64,000 nt of DNA from Callipepla californica brunnescens. Its lineage: Eukaryota > Chordata > Aves > Galliformes > Odontophoridae. Made by a program: the position numbers and the translations under genes. The stretch is taken from assembly GCA_023055505.1 (NCBI GenBank), contig JALIRH010000001.1, forward strand, positions 7,752,467-7,816,466. The letters run 5' to 3'. The notes beneath the pieces were generated by a model, which worked only from the letters and a program-made list of their open reading frames with translations, did not search any database and was not told where the DNA came from. Of the stretch, positions 52,041-64,000 are shown piece by piece (positions within the stretch are counted from its first letter, which is position 1; every line of letters begins with the position of its first letter).

Positions 52041-54111
52041 ACCATGTTTGACCATTTATTTATTTATTTTTTTTCTTAAAAAAGGATAGCTCGGGTATTT
52101 TTAGTTATATCAGCATAAATGAATGTAATTTGCACAGTGTTTTCTGTTCTAGCATATGCTTTTCAAATGGGCTTCACAAAAAGGTGTTCTCTTGCATTTG
52201 GCAAGCAAACGTTGCTTTCTGTTCAGCTCTGGCAACTTGCTCTGCATTTGCTGCTGGCATTATCAATAACTGCCAACAATTCTGAACTGTGAGATTGTTT
52301 AATTTCAACCAATTATTGAAAAAGCTGAGTCGTTCCCGTGGCCTAAAGATGGCTTTTATGTGAAACTTGGAGTGTAAAGCACACACAAGAACTAAAGCTT
52401 TTGTCATTTTTTTCTCCAAGCGTAGAAACTGCTATCCAGAATTACGTTGTGATAAATATTTAAAATGTGGTAGCAGAGTTTTGTTTGCTGTTTTTGTGAT
52501 GAGACAGAGCGTAATGTGATAGCCTGTTAAAAGAACAGTAGGGAAAGACCTTGGTTCTTAAGGGTCTTGTTTGTATTCAAATGTAATCACTCAGAATAAA
52601 TGACATTTTTTTTTCATACTGAACACACGTGGGGGAGAGCAATATCAGACTTCTGTATAACTTCTGTAATATTCATTTTTAGCTGATGTTGACATAAGAA
52701 ATATTAGAGTATTACCATAATCTTTATTTAAACTTGCAAGTGGTAAGCTTTGTTTGGTCGTTACTGTTCCCCTGTCTCTGTCCTCTTCCCCCTCCCAGTT
52801 TGCATTGTAATGATGTGTAGAGTAGAACCATCATTCACTGAAGGGTTACTACCTCATTTTTTATCTGTCTGAAAACTGACGGGATATCTTCTTTTTCCAC
52901 GTCCTGTCTGTTAGTTTGTGGTAACTTCTGCACCACAGGTGTATTCCTCCCTTGGTGCAGTGGAGTTTCTGTTCAATTGCTCTGATTTTCAGTACGTTTT
53001 ATCCAAGAGCCGGTTCTAGATTTCAGTAGCTAATTATTTTGAGAGTAGTGGTTGAAAATAGGCATGTTTTTAATAGTATATTTTACACCTATCAAAGAAT
53101 TTGTACCAATTTTGCCTCGGATAATTGAATTCATTAGTAGTCCTTAAATCAGGCTGCTTACCTGTTGCTGTAGCTCTGTATGTGGTTTCCTGAATTTGTT
53201 TGCCTCTAAAGAAAAGAAAATTAGATGCAGTTAAAGTGACTTTTTTCTTTGTTATTCTTTTCACTAAAAGCAACAACCAAGAGAACCCAAATATCAATTG
53301 AATTTGAATGAAATGTTTGGCCTGGTTTGAAACTGTTTTTACAGTCATAGTTAATGAATGAAGGAATGAGAATGGAAGTTTGTTGTTGTTTGTTTTGTTT
53401 TTCCTTAGACACCAGGAAGAGTAAAGACGTGCATTCATACCCTTTCTTGCCTGTAGTCTGATGGCTCAGGAATTGCAAGGAATGTGGGAGAGCCAGGTTC
53501 GCTTCCCTTCCCTGCCCCAGGACCTAAATCCACATATCCCAGAGCCCCCTAAGCAGCTGGGAGCCACGGGAATGGGGTGAGGCTGCTCCTCTCGCTGACA
53601 CCTTCTGCTTTGTGCACATAAATGTCCCCTTGTAGAAGGGACAGCCGAAGGTCTCAGCAGTCGAGTTAGCCAGGCACAGAGCTCGGGAGATGTTCGTACT
53701 TGCTGAACAGGGAGTATGGATTTATTTTGATGTGAAAATATTAGCAAAAGACTTCTCATGTGTTGCGGTTTTGTGATTTTTTTTGTTGTTGGTCTTCCAC
53801 ATCAGAACATCATGTGAAACAATGGGAGTTAAAGAGTTAATGTTCTGGTTCCGTGGACTGACATTTTGAGTCCTGGGATGGGAGGGGAGGAGGGGCATTC
53901 CTGGGGGACCTGGCAGGCAGGGGAAGAAAGGTGGAGCTCCTGTCGGGACAACAGCCACCCTCTCTCTCTCTGTTTGCTGTGGAGAAAAGCACGTGCTTCC
54001 CCTGCAGTCTACTAGCATAAGACCTCCTATTTTTGGACACTCTCTCCCTCCTTTTGTTTGATTTTGTTGGATTTAGTAAATTACCATTCCTCCTCAGGTC
54101 ATTGCTGTTGT

Positions 54112-54136
54112 TTTGTTTGTTTGTTTGTTTGTTTGA
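54112..54136. repeat. TTTG tetranucleotide repeat
   Basis: About six GTTT units, one of several such runs in the window (others near 2121-2144 and 3714-3740). Confidence 0.9.
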
Positions 54137-55074
54137 CCCATCTGCTATCTCCGTACCCAGCTCACGGCCTGACCAACCAGCATTTTTCTTCTATGAGAGG
54201 TTTTCAGCTTCTCAGAAAATACATGTATTTACACACGTGTATTTCTGATTCACGTTCTAACACACACAGTAAGCACTGATTGCTGGGAAAAATGCTTCCC
54301 TGTTGATGCTTGGTCCTTATCTTCATAACAGGAAGAAACCTTATCCATTAAGCACTACAATTCAGCTTTTAAAAATTCTTATTTAATTATTTATTTGCAT
54401 TCAGAGTTGGAATAGAGAGTGATGTGGTGGATTTTCTGAGTTTGCAAAAAGATGCCTTGCTGGTGTTCTGGTGGTTGTTTTTTTTATTTGCTGAGGCAGT
54501 GAAACAACCAAGGACTCTGTATAATGAAGCTCATGGCTGCATGGTCAATGGGGCTACAGAAGCTAAATTCCAAAAATATGCCCCATAACAGACTATTTTG
54601 CTGTTTTTGGTGCCTTGCCAAGGCATCTGACTTAATATGCTCTGCTTGTAATCATTCCTTTCTTGTATGCGGGGAATTATGAACTTGTGCTTATCCTATG
54701 TTAAGATACGTTGGTTGATTCACTTGCTAGGTGCAGTGTGTAAGCAACGTGTACAGCTAAGGAAGGGAAGCCCAGGCTTCCAGGTGAATCCTGTAGTGCA
54801 TTAAAAGGTGTCGATTAACTCCTTTGAGATGCTGTAGTGTAGTGCAGACCACTTTGGTGAGAAGTGAGCTTGTTGTGTTGGCTTCGTTTTGGAGAGTAAA
54901 ATGTCTTATAATCACTCCTAAGTGGAAAAAGAATCCACGGAACACCAAGACATGTACAAAAAGTTACTTTTAACATTTATACATGCTCATCTCTGGTTTA
55001 GCTGTTATATTTTGTTTTCAACACTAGGGCCCCAGAACATCTAATTTTTTCAGACACTTGTGGGACTAACAATA

Positions 55075-55091
55075 CCCCCCCCCCCCCCCCC
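55075..55091. repeat. Poly-C run (17)
   Basis: Seventeen C followed by TCCCC. It is error-prone in sequencing and a possible quadruplex or i-motif former. Confidence 0.9.
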
Positions 55092-56881
55092 TCCCCATCT
55101 TGTTATTTTTTGTTTGTTTTCTTTTGTTGTTTTTTCAAAATCCCATGTCTTCATGAGTGCAACTCCTGGAGCTAAAGACAAACTCAGAATGTCCCATGAC
55201 CCACCTCTGTAACGGATGACATGACTAAAAAAGTTCCATTTCAAAGGAATTACTTTCTTCTCTTCCTTAGATACAATCGTCTTTAAGTTTGAGTAACAAG
55301 TATTTAACTTCAAATGAAGCCTCCTGCATGCAGTGGAACAGATATGTAAGTTTTTGTTTTTTGTTTTTCCCTCAATAACCTAGTAGACAGCTTGTTTGCT
55401 TGTCTAGGTTCTTATATTATTAGTAGTATTAATTTATAGTAAGCCAATAGATAAAAGGTGTGATAAATTATGTTTGAACTGGCTTGTATGGAGCTTAGTA
55501 ATTTAGCAGGAGGTTTGTGTGAGTGTCTGAGATTTAAAAATTAACTTTGGAAGCCTGGATATCTTTACAGTGTTACATTAATAGTAACTGGCTTATGATT
55601 TATGGTGCACCTCCTACTCTGTGGCAACAGCTGACATATATACATCCTCACTCTGCAGTTTATCTCCTGAAAAAGAGGGAAGTAACTTGCGTGCTCTTCA
55701 TTCATCCCATGCCCCAATTACAATTGCCTCATTCGAGGGTTTTTTGTTTATTTTATGCGTTCTCACTGATAGAGTAAACTTCTTATTTTCTTCTAAGGCT
55801 TTTGTCTGAAACATTTTTTTTTCTTTATACATTCAGTTTGGGCTGCAGCTGCAGATTTTTGGAAGCATAAGATTAATTTCATGCCTAAAAATATATATGT
55901 GTGTAGATTAACAATTATGTGTAAATTATGTAGATTAACACTGTGTTATTCTTGTATAGTGCTTCAGATAATGCTTTTCCTCCCTAACTCCCCTCCAATA
56001 AAAACAGTTCAACTTTTGGCTGTGTGATTTGCTGACATGCATCTTAGCATGGACAGAAAGTTTAAGGGAGTTAAAGTGCTGAGCTAGGAAGTCTTGATGG
56101 GGTCATGTAAGACTGACCTCCATAGGAAAGTAGATTAAAAGTATGATTCAGATTCATTTCTTGAAGGAAAGCTTTCCTAGGTTGTACATACAGAGTATGT
56201 GGGGGATTCTTTAATGTACTAAGGCTGCTTGTGGATCTTTCTTTGTCCGGGTGTAAGCAAAAGTAATTGTGCTTTCCAAGTCCATAGTATAGCCGAAGAA
56301 TGGGAAAGAGTGGTCATCGTTTACAGAAGCCTGCTGAGTCGGATCTTCATCACTGTAAGGAAATCATAGAAAAGGGACGATGTTTCATTTCACAGAATAT
56401 TTAGAATTTCACTCATATTTGATGCTGAATTCTGATACATCTCATTGAAGGATCACTTTGTACTTTGTGCTGTTTCATTGTATGATGTCAAGCACCATAG
56501 CTTTTTATATTTCTGCTTGAAGTGGCTTTCAAGGCTGAAAGCCTTTGAGGAAAACATCCATTCTAGTATTACCTGTCTACTGAAAATTAGTATCTTGTCT
56601 TAGTGTCTTCAGTAACTGTTTTTTGTATTATAATCCAGATGAGATAACTGTTGACTGCAATTTGAATTGTTCTGGTAGGCAGCAAAATCTTAAGTGGTTA
56701 GTGCCAACACGAGCTCCAATAGAAAAGAACATATATTTTATTGCCTATATAGTGATGTTTGTGCTTCCTTCAGATTTATATTGACTTTTTTTCTTTTCTT
56801 TTTAACTATTTTATTAAGGTTTCATAAAATATTTACATGTTTATTTTGGGGAGTATGAAATATGAGTAATATATCACATAT

Positions 56882-56945
56882 AATCATAGAATATGCAGAG
56901 GTGGAAGGGACCCATGAGGATCACTGAGTCCAGTTCCTGGCAACA
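56882..56945 (-). mobile_element. CR1 LINE 3'-end fragment, antisense
   Basis: AATCATAGAATATG, then GTGGAAGGGACCCATGAGGATCACTGAGTCCAG and TTCCTGGCA, is the reverse complement of the CR1 3' end. It is a short relic. Confidence 0.75.
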
Positions 56946-58395
56946 ATGTCTAATACTACTTCTTGCTGGGGATTACTTTTCTGCAAAAGGTTAGACACTA
57001 TCAAATTTAGCTTGCACTTTAAAATATTCATCCTTCCTGTATGATAGTTGAAGACTGGCTTCGTTTTTCCTGTGAGTTTCAGTGTATCAATATACAGAAT
57101 GAAAAATATTTGCCACTACCCGTTGTGCTGTGTTGTGAATGAGCAAATTACTGCATGCTGGTTCCTAGAGCCGAGTAGCATGGCCCAAAGAGCTAGCATT
57201 CTGCAAATGTTGTTTCGGTTTGTCATGCTTCCTTCATTAGTGATTCATGAGGCATTCCTTCAGTAATGGATATGTATGCAGACCTGAAAAGTTAATCGAG
57301 AACAAAGAAGGAAATATTAAGCTGTCAGTAGGCTGGAAATACTATAGGTCAACATCCTTGAAAGTTCAGTATAAGAATTAAAGCTGTTGAAGGTATATTA
57401 TAAGCAGTTTAGATAACTGAATATCTAGTTCTTGATTATAAGGATCTACTAGATCCCTTGATGTGCTGTGAAAAGCTAGAAGGGGCAGCACTTAACTGCT
57501 ACCTGTTTGGAGCTCCATCAGACTGTTGGTACCCAGATTCTGGCAGCCTTCTTGTTTAAGATTTGTGACTACAAAGCCATGCTGAAATCCAACATAGATG
57601 ATGCCAACTGTTTTCTACTTTGTTTTTATTCTGTGGTTCTCCTGTATTAAAGATGAGAACATGATAATGGTGATCCACAGACAGGAAAAAAAAAACCCAA
57701 GAGGCAATGGGGTGAGCCTCACTGCCTGAGAGGTTTTTGCTTGTCGAGATGCGTGTTAGTAGCTGCTTCAACAGCAGAGCAGGCCAGCTTTCAGGGTGCC
57801 ACACGGGGCTCAGACCATGCTGTTGGCAGCATGCTTGCATTTGGCACTGGACAACCAGAGGAGTTGCAGTTGCTTGCTTTTTCCTTCATAGTGGTGTGGA
57901 GTTGTCCCCTGTGGCTTACTGTGCTGCTGGGAGACTGTAATCTGTTTAGGCCAGGAAATATAGCGGTGCTCATAAAGAGCAAGTCCTCATCCTTCCTCTT
58001 TCTCTAAATGTTTCTATTCATTTCCCTTTTCTATACTTCACAAAACATTAGGTTTACTGAAACAATTTTGACTTCTGTACAATCATAGAAATCAAGCAAA
58101 TGGGAGCAGCAGGGACTAATCTTTTTCTTTACCTAATCTTGTACTAAAAATGTATCCCGTGTATCCTTATTGCATGATTCCTATGTATCCTTATTCTGTA
58201 AAAACTTACTCAAATTAGAAGTTGCATTACAAAAAATAAGGCTTTGCTTTGGATAGGATAGGTTCTCCAAAAAACTTTTTTTTTTTTTTTTTAGTTAAAA
58301 TTGTATCTTTCATTAGCTCCTTGAGCAAAATGCTATTTGCTAAAATTAGAACTTGTGTCTGCTGCAACAGTATGGCTCTCCTATAAGCCACTTAC

Positions 58396-58578
58396 TTTGC
58401 AAGAAGAAGACTGAGCTATTTGTTTGTCAGGGACAGGAGTGTCTTTTTTGGATTTCCTGCCAATGCTCGATGTGGTGCTAGTGGAAACAATGCTGGCTTT
58501 CCTGGCTGGGATGGCTGTGTCAGCTGTGCCTTTGCTGCAAAGTCTTACCTTGCCTTGAAAAGGCAAAGAGAACTTGTC
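58396..58578 (-). other. Candidate orphan coding exon, unidentified
   Basis: On the minus strand, acceptor CTCTTTATAG|GACAAG and donor TGCAAA|GTAAGT enclose 183 bp open in one frame, exactly 61 codons (phase 0 to 0), with a plausible branch-point word GGTTAAC just upstream. The product, beginning DKFSLPFQGKVRLCSKG and continuing through KASIVSTSTTSS, GRKSKKDTPVPDKQ and SSSCK, is Ser/Thr/Lys-rich and looks like a disordered segment of a real protein. It is not part of BRD1 and I do not recognise it. It could be an exon of a minus-strand gene starting beyond the right edge, a fragment of a retrocopy, or chance. Confidence 0.35.
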
Positions 58579-60530
58579 CTATAAAGAGGTTAACCGGGAA
58601 AAGACCCTTTGTCACGGATGCTAGGGCCAGCTTTGAGGTTATTGATTCTTAAAACAGGATATCAGATGAATGTGTCAGTTGTTGGTGATGAACATACAAT
58701 TTATTTAGAGAATCCTGCCTGCCCACCCCCCCAAAAAAAAAAAAATAGTAAATAAATAAATAAAACAGAAAAACCTCAAAAACTTAAAAATAGTATTGAA
58801 AAGTTCCCCCTATCATGGGTATGGCTGACTGTATTGCATGTGTTATAGAACCTTGTTCCTGTGCTCCTTGGCAATACAAAAGAGTATTCCAAAGCTTCCT
58901 AAAAGTATCTTGTTTAGTAGATGGTCTTTTCCTTGCTTCAAGTGAAAAATAGATATATTTTTTCATTTTTTCAGGGTCTGAAAATTTGTGTTCACTTTCT
59001 AACCTGCCTAGATGTGCACAAGATTGCAGTTCCAGGATTCAACTGTGTGCTATAAATGTACAGTACTGTATCTTATTACATGTACACAGGTAGGATGGAA
59101 AACCTCACCTTAGCACAAGTGAAGCCCTCTGAGGCAGTAGCAAAATGGCATTAGCGAGAGCACAAAGTTCCATTTAGTGTGTGCTTCTGAAGGGTTTTTA
59201 AAGCAGACCTCTTCATACCTGATCCTTGTTAGTACCAAAAGAGGTATTCATACATGATAATTTTAGCAGTTCAAAAGATAGTTTTTCCTTTTTATTTTTT
59301 TAATATAAAAAGTTCAAGCATTTTAGTATTATGTGCTACATTCTATAAAAGATACTATTTAGATTTTGTGAGGTCTTTTTTTCTTGTAATACTTCTGTGG
59401 ATATTTACAGCAAGAGTCCCAGGAAGTCTCACTAGGCGTGGTGTGTCTTGCTCTCTGTCATTTGTGAAGAGCTGAGAACCCCATTTTCTCCTTTACAAAT
59501 GTCTCACTTTTAACTCTTTGGCATAGCCTTTAATTTTTTATTTATTTATTTTTTTAATGTAAAGGAAATAACAGAAGTATCTGTACATTGCAAACTAAGA
59601 GGATGGACTCACCAGGAGAGAAAACAAAAACTGCCCCACTCACACTTGTTTTCTCAGCTGTACGTTGCACAGGAGGAAGAATAGAAGAGTCCATGGCCTA
59701 AGTAGAGGAATTGATCACTTGGGGAAAAGGGAAGTTTTGCTTTGAGTTTTCTTACACTTTTCTGAAACCTTATTGCTGTTTGTAGCAGCATGGAGTAAAT
59801 GTTGTGTCTTTCATCTCTAATTCTTTCAGAACTTATCTCTTGTTCCTGCATTTTTGGTTGTGTTTTGTTTCCTGTTCCATGATAATACCGATGTATGTTT
59901 CCATACTTCTGTTCTTATTTTTCTTTGAATTTTAGCCTGGTTTCTGGAACATTTCCCTTCCCATTGCCCCAAATTATAGCATTAGATATTGAAAGCAGTT
60001 TGGCTTATAGAATTATTTAGGGCAGAGCATCAAAAGAGTACATACTTCAGTTGTTTTAATTCCTTTTTCTTAATAAAACTTCTTTCTCTCTCCCAGCATT
60101 TCTGAGAATAGCCCCCAATTCATTAGCATGTAATATTTATTTGTCCAAAAATGAAAAAGATAAAAGATGTCAGAAGAGAACTAAAATCTTCCTAGTTTTT
60201 ATTTTTCACATGGAGCAGCATTTAGCTGATGTGTAACATTTGCAGCGATCCTGCTTAAAGTTTGTTCAGATAATTGTTTAAGGCATCAGCATTTTGGTAA
60301 ATGATAGGCAGATCTGCCACTTAGAAGCAGATCCTGAAAGTATTGTTTCGATAGCATCACATGAGATAATGAGGAAGAAGGTTCTTCAACTCTGAAGATA
60401 CGGTTTGGATGGTAGACAAATGTTGATTTAGTTTGCTTACCATGACAAATCTGTCTTTTTGTGAGCAATCTCTTAGTAAAAGCTGTGACAGAAATGATAA
60501 GCATATGTACTGCCTGCTTTTTCTCCTCAT

Positions 60531-60555
60531 TTTATTTATTTATTTATTTATTTTT
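60531..60555. repeat. TTTA tetranucleotide repeat
   Basis: About six TTTA units, with a shorter similar run at 60755-60772. Confidence 0.9.
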
Positions 60556-63027
60556 ACAGCTTGCAGCTATGGGGAGCTTGCAAGGGATATGTGAAGGAAG
60601 GTAGCCACTTCTGAGGTGTGATGGCATTTTTAGTGCACCAGGAAAGAAAAACTATCAACAATTAAAGGCTTATCAGGTAGTTAGGTAGGTGTAAGTAGTG
60701 TTACTGTGGTTGGTGATTGATCATGTATGGTGTTTCATACAACATGGTGATAATTATTTATTTATTTATTTACATATAGCATTGAAATGTTATTAGTCTG
60801 AGATGAAATTGTCTCTTGTTGTTGTTGTTTTGTTAGTTTTGGCTGTTGGTTTATTTTTATTTATTTTTCAAAGTATTTTTTGTTTGAAATGCTAAGGAGT
60901 AAGGGTTTCTGTGCTATGGGCTTTCTAGTGTTCAGCAGAGTTTTGCCTGAAGCTTCATAATGGAGGGTGAGGATTCAATTTGATAAATATTTAATAAATC
61001 AGTAGTGTTGAATAAAAGAATAAGTTGGTAAAGACTGATGTCTTTCTGAAGTTGGTTTGAATTTTGGCTCCCTACCCTGTGTCAGGTGTCTGTTTTATAT
61101 TAAAACAGGATGAGCAGTGAGCCTGCATCACTGAGGCCCAAGGAAACTTCTGGGTACTGAGCCTGCTTATGCATCTGAAGGGGCAGTAGCAAGGATGCAA
61201 GAACTAAATGTCAACAGAGTGTGAATAATATGTATGTAACACAGACATCATTATTTGTACTAGACTTCGAAAATCGTGAATACCAGATGTATGGTATTTG
61301 AATGGCAGTATCCCCACCTTTGTAAAAGTTGAGGGGTTCAGGAAATGCTGATATAAGAATTGAATCACGAACCAGATCCATCCAAAAATGCTGTTTTGGG
61401 GAATGAAACCTTACTTCATTTCTGCTTTGCGTATATTTTGGAGTATTTTTTTAAATGGGTGCTAACCTGAATTCTTAACTATTTTTCTTCAGTTTCGGAT
61501 TTAATTAATTTTCACATCTCCGTACAAAAGTGTAAGAGCTGGTGTCATTCTTTGCAGGGGGAGCTGGTCCTCACGCTTCCTCCTTACGATTGGATGCAGA
61601 CAGCTTAGGGCTAGAGACAGAGGTGCATGCACAAGGCTGGGGCAGGGAGAGGCACAGCATTCACTTACTGAGTTTTTCCTGAGGCTTCAGGGATGTGGGG
61701 AAATAATGGGTGAACAGGGTACTGTGGACTTCTTCATGTTTACGGTAGTAAGAGGAGAAAAGAGATGTAAAACAACAAAAAGCTAAGCTGCTTTTGAAAG
61801 AGTTGGGATGTAAATCAGTCTGAGCTGATGAAATGTTTCTTGCTCTCCTTTTGCTGGCTGGTTTTTTTAACTTGATGCTGTCCCTTTAGCAAAAGCCTGG
61901 GACTAAAACTGTCACTTCTGAGCTGTGCTGCTGCTTGTTATCTTCTTGCATTGTTTTTAATTCAGCAGTGGTAGGGAAAACAGTGGAGAGAGAAAGAAGT
62001 CCAGAGGCTGTTATGGCAAAAAATGACTTGTCACTGGTCTATCACATGACTAAATATATAATAATCCATATTCTCAGTAAAATTACTTGGGGGGGTGAAG
62101 CCAAGAAGAGGGATGTAGCCGGAAGCCTGTAACTTTTCAGTCTCTGTACTTAGGCTTAACTCCTGCGTTTGTAGTTGGGGTTGCACACATAGGCTATGAT
62201 AGTTATGGCTATAACATGTGGCTCTCCACACCTTGTTTTTCCCCTGGCTGCAATGAATGACTGCTTTAGGCCTCACCTTACACCAGGCACTGAGGTGTTT
62301 TTAGTAATGTGAAGGGGCATTAAAGATCCTTATGTTTTGACAAATCAGATGAAAACAGGTAGCAAAGAGCACCAGGGATCTCCTGTGCCTTTCTTGGAGG
62401 CTCTCCTTCCTTCTGGCTCAGCTCTCAGGTCTCTCAGCACGTACCTTTTGTCCCATGGCTTTCCCTTCAAGTGCACCACTGTGGGTACATTTTCTCTATG
62501 TGAACTGTCCTAGCCTCAGGGATCTGGGAGTTAAAAGTGTCATCTGCCCTGCCAGAATGATGCCCTGCTCCTTCCAACCTGACATAGCTCCTGTACCTGT
62601 ATCCTGCTCAGCCTATGAAATCCTCAGCCTTTGAGGAATGAATACCAATTTTTTAATCTAATTTTATTTTTTCCCCACCAGCCTTAGTCTTTTCTTGTAT
62701 GTGCAGACATACTAAACTGTATGTTGCCTGGGGCATTTTTCTCTACTAAAATGTTTGTATCAGTCCAAAATAGAATCTTAAATGTAATTACTAAAGCTAT
62801 TTTTTCTTCTCTCCCCCTCTCATAGAATCACATCAAGAGTATTTAGGGACTCTGGATGTAAGACATAGTAAAGACGACTCTGTAAAGCCCATGTTGGAAT
62901 AGATTAAAGAGAAAAGAAAGATTAAAGGAAAAGCACTGCAGCCATCTTACCTGGGAGGAGGTCGTAGAGGGAGAAATTTAGCCCAGGATCTTGTGGCTGA
63001 ACAAGAGAAACTTACATACTTCTACTT

Positions 63028-63081
63028 CATAGAATCTTAGAATGGTTTGGTTTGGAAGGGACCTTTAAGATCACCTAGTTC
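63028..63081 (-). mobile_element. CR1 LINE 3'-end fragment, antisense
   Basis: CATAGAATCTTAGAATGG, then TTTGGAAGGGACCTTTAAGATCACCTAG, is a clear reverse-complement CR1 3' tail. A run of about 18 T follows at 63087-63104, which is not part of CR1. Confidence 0.85.
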
Positions 63082-64000
63082 TGAGATTTTTTTTTTTTTT
63101 TTTAACATGTTTTCTAGGAAGTACATAAATTCCTATTAGCTTCGAGTCTTTGGTATGATGTTAATGTCTAATATTACTTGTCCTAATTGTTACATTCTGT
63201 CCCAATATTAAGTTAGGGTAAAGAATATTCCTATCAACAAGGAGCAACATGAAGCATTGGTGGCACTGTTTCCATACTTCACTCTTTTGTGTCCAGATTG
63301 AGCATTTGAGGTTGCAGACGTAAGAGGGCATTTTGCAAACTGAAGAGAATACCTTTGTAAAACCACAGAAATTATGGGTTAATGTAATCTGGACTGCAAC
63401 TCATAGACATTCAGGATTAAAGGAAGTAGCTGTAGCTCTGGCTTTCAGGTGTCTAGAAAGGTAATGGAATAGTAAAGATGGCTTTACCCTTCTTTCTCTC
63501 CCAACAGTCCTCCACAAATCATACTTTCCATGAGGTCCAGAACAACTTGTTTCTTTCATTAAGCCTAACTTTCTCTACTTTGATCCCAATTACATAGTTA
63601 CATTCATTAGTTCATGCCTGTATGTCTGTTCAGGTTCCTGTGAACTTCGGTGAGACCTGAGCACAGGACTCACATCCTGGCAGAGTCTAACCAACATGCT
63701 AATGTCGATGTCTCTTCTAATACCACATTTTAATCACTCAGTATCTTGCAGGGTTCTGTAGCTCTGTATGGGTGAGTCGTGACCCACACCATATAAGTCT
63801 CTATAGAAAAAGTCTGTTACTGTTCTTAATTTTACTACTTCAAGAGGCTTGTAACATGGAGTAAGGCTTCCCTAGGCTCTGCCTTCATCAAGGTTTGTTT
63901 ATTTTTACAGTTTTGGGGTATGGTGTTGTTTTTCAAGAAAATATTACTTAATTACCATGGTACCTGCCATTGAAGTGAAAGCTAATAATAACTTTTTTAA

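Larger units (their letters stand above)
49721..64000 (+). other. Intron-like or intergenic sequence right of the second CpG island
   Basis: More than 14 kb with no plus-strand coding exon that I recognise. It contains three CR1 fragments, a pair of diverged 0.13 kb repeats (50718-50839 and 51913-52040), TTTG and TTTA simple repeats (54112-54136, 60531-60555, 60755-60772), C17 (55075-55091), T17 (58276-58292), and the minus-strand exon-like segment at 58396-58578. If the island at 48-49.7 kb starts ZBED4, this would be its first intron. At 62826 a long pyrimidine tract ending CTCATAG may mark an acceptor of a non-coding exon. Confidence 0.5.

Noticed and set aside
58082..58125. Possible further antisense CR1 scrap (AATCATAGAAATC...)
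   Set aside because: Only the first dozen bases resemble CR1; the rest is too diverged.
59654..59851. Minus-strand 65-codon frame with a charged, helix-like start
   Set aside because: I saw no matching splice sites or known motif; not supported enough to call.
1..64000. CRISPR arrays, prokaryotic operons, tRNA or rRNA genes
   Set aside because: None seen; the tetranucleotide TTTG/CAAA/TTTA runs are ordinary vertebrate simple repeats.

Overview
The window is vertebrate nuclear DNA, most likely from a bird and probably a galliform such as chicken. The evidence is split genes with GT-AG introns, two dense CpG islands in an AT-rich background, and several fragments of CR1, the dominant LINE of birds (3' ends carrying the ATCTATGA-type terminal repeat, and the antisense form beginning CATAGAATC). 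There is no bacterial gene organisation, no tRNA or rRNA that I can see, and no CRISPR array. Species assignment is inference.

From the left edge to about 38.7 kb lies one gene on the minus strand: BRD1 (BRPF2), the scaffold of the HBO1/MOZ/MORF histone acetyltransferase complexes. I could place a non-coding first exon inside the CpG island at about 37.9-39.1 kb and seven consecutive coding exons (33096-34476, 21017-21173, 16888-17019, 15828-15956, 14764-15076, 13736-13996, 10122-10610). All junctions are GT-AG and the phases agree throughout. Together they encode about 949 residues: MYST-binding N-terminus, EPL1-like region, PHD1-zinc knuckle-PHD2, and bromodomain. The C-terminal part with the PWWP domain (about 236 residues, judged from the human protein) lies beyond the left edge. 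The last visible coding exon has two in-frame acceptors 384 bp apart, which matches the known long and short BRD1 isoforms.

From 39.1 to 48 kb there is no recognisable gene. A second CpG island (about 48.0-49.7 kb) has YY1- and NRF1-like sites and a strong plus-strand splice donor at 48979/48980. In mammals ZBED4 lies head to head with BRD1, so I infer that this is the ZBED4 promoter and non-coding first exon, with its coding exon beyond the right edge; nothing in the window proves the name. From 49.7 to 64 kb the sequence is intron-like, with CR1 fragments, one pair of diverged 0.13 kb repeats, and an unexplained minus-strand segment (58396-58578) that looks like a 183 bp symmetric coding exon.

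The observations most worth a second look are that orphan exon-like segment, a hairpin-rich promoter-like element antisense inside BRD1 intron 2 (about 24.60-24.81 kb), a perfect 18 bp palindrome in the BRD1 promoter island, and the retained dual acceptor for the two BRD1 isoforms.
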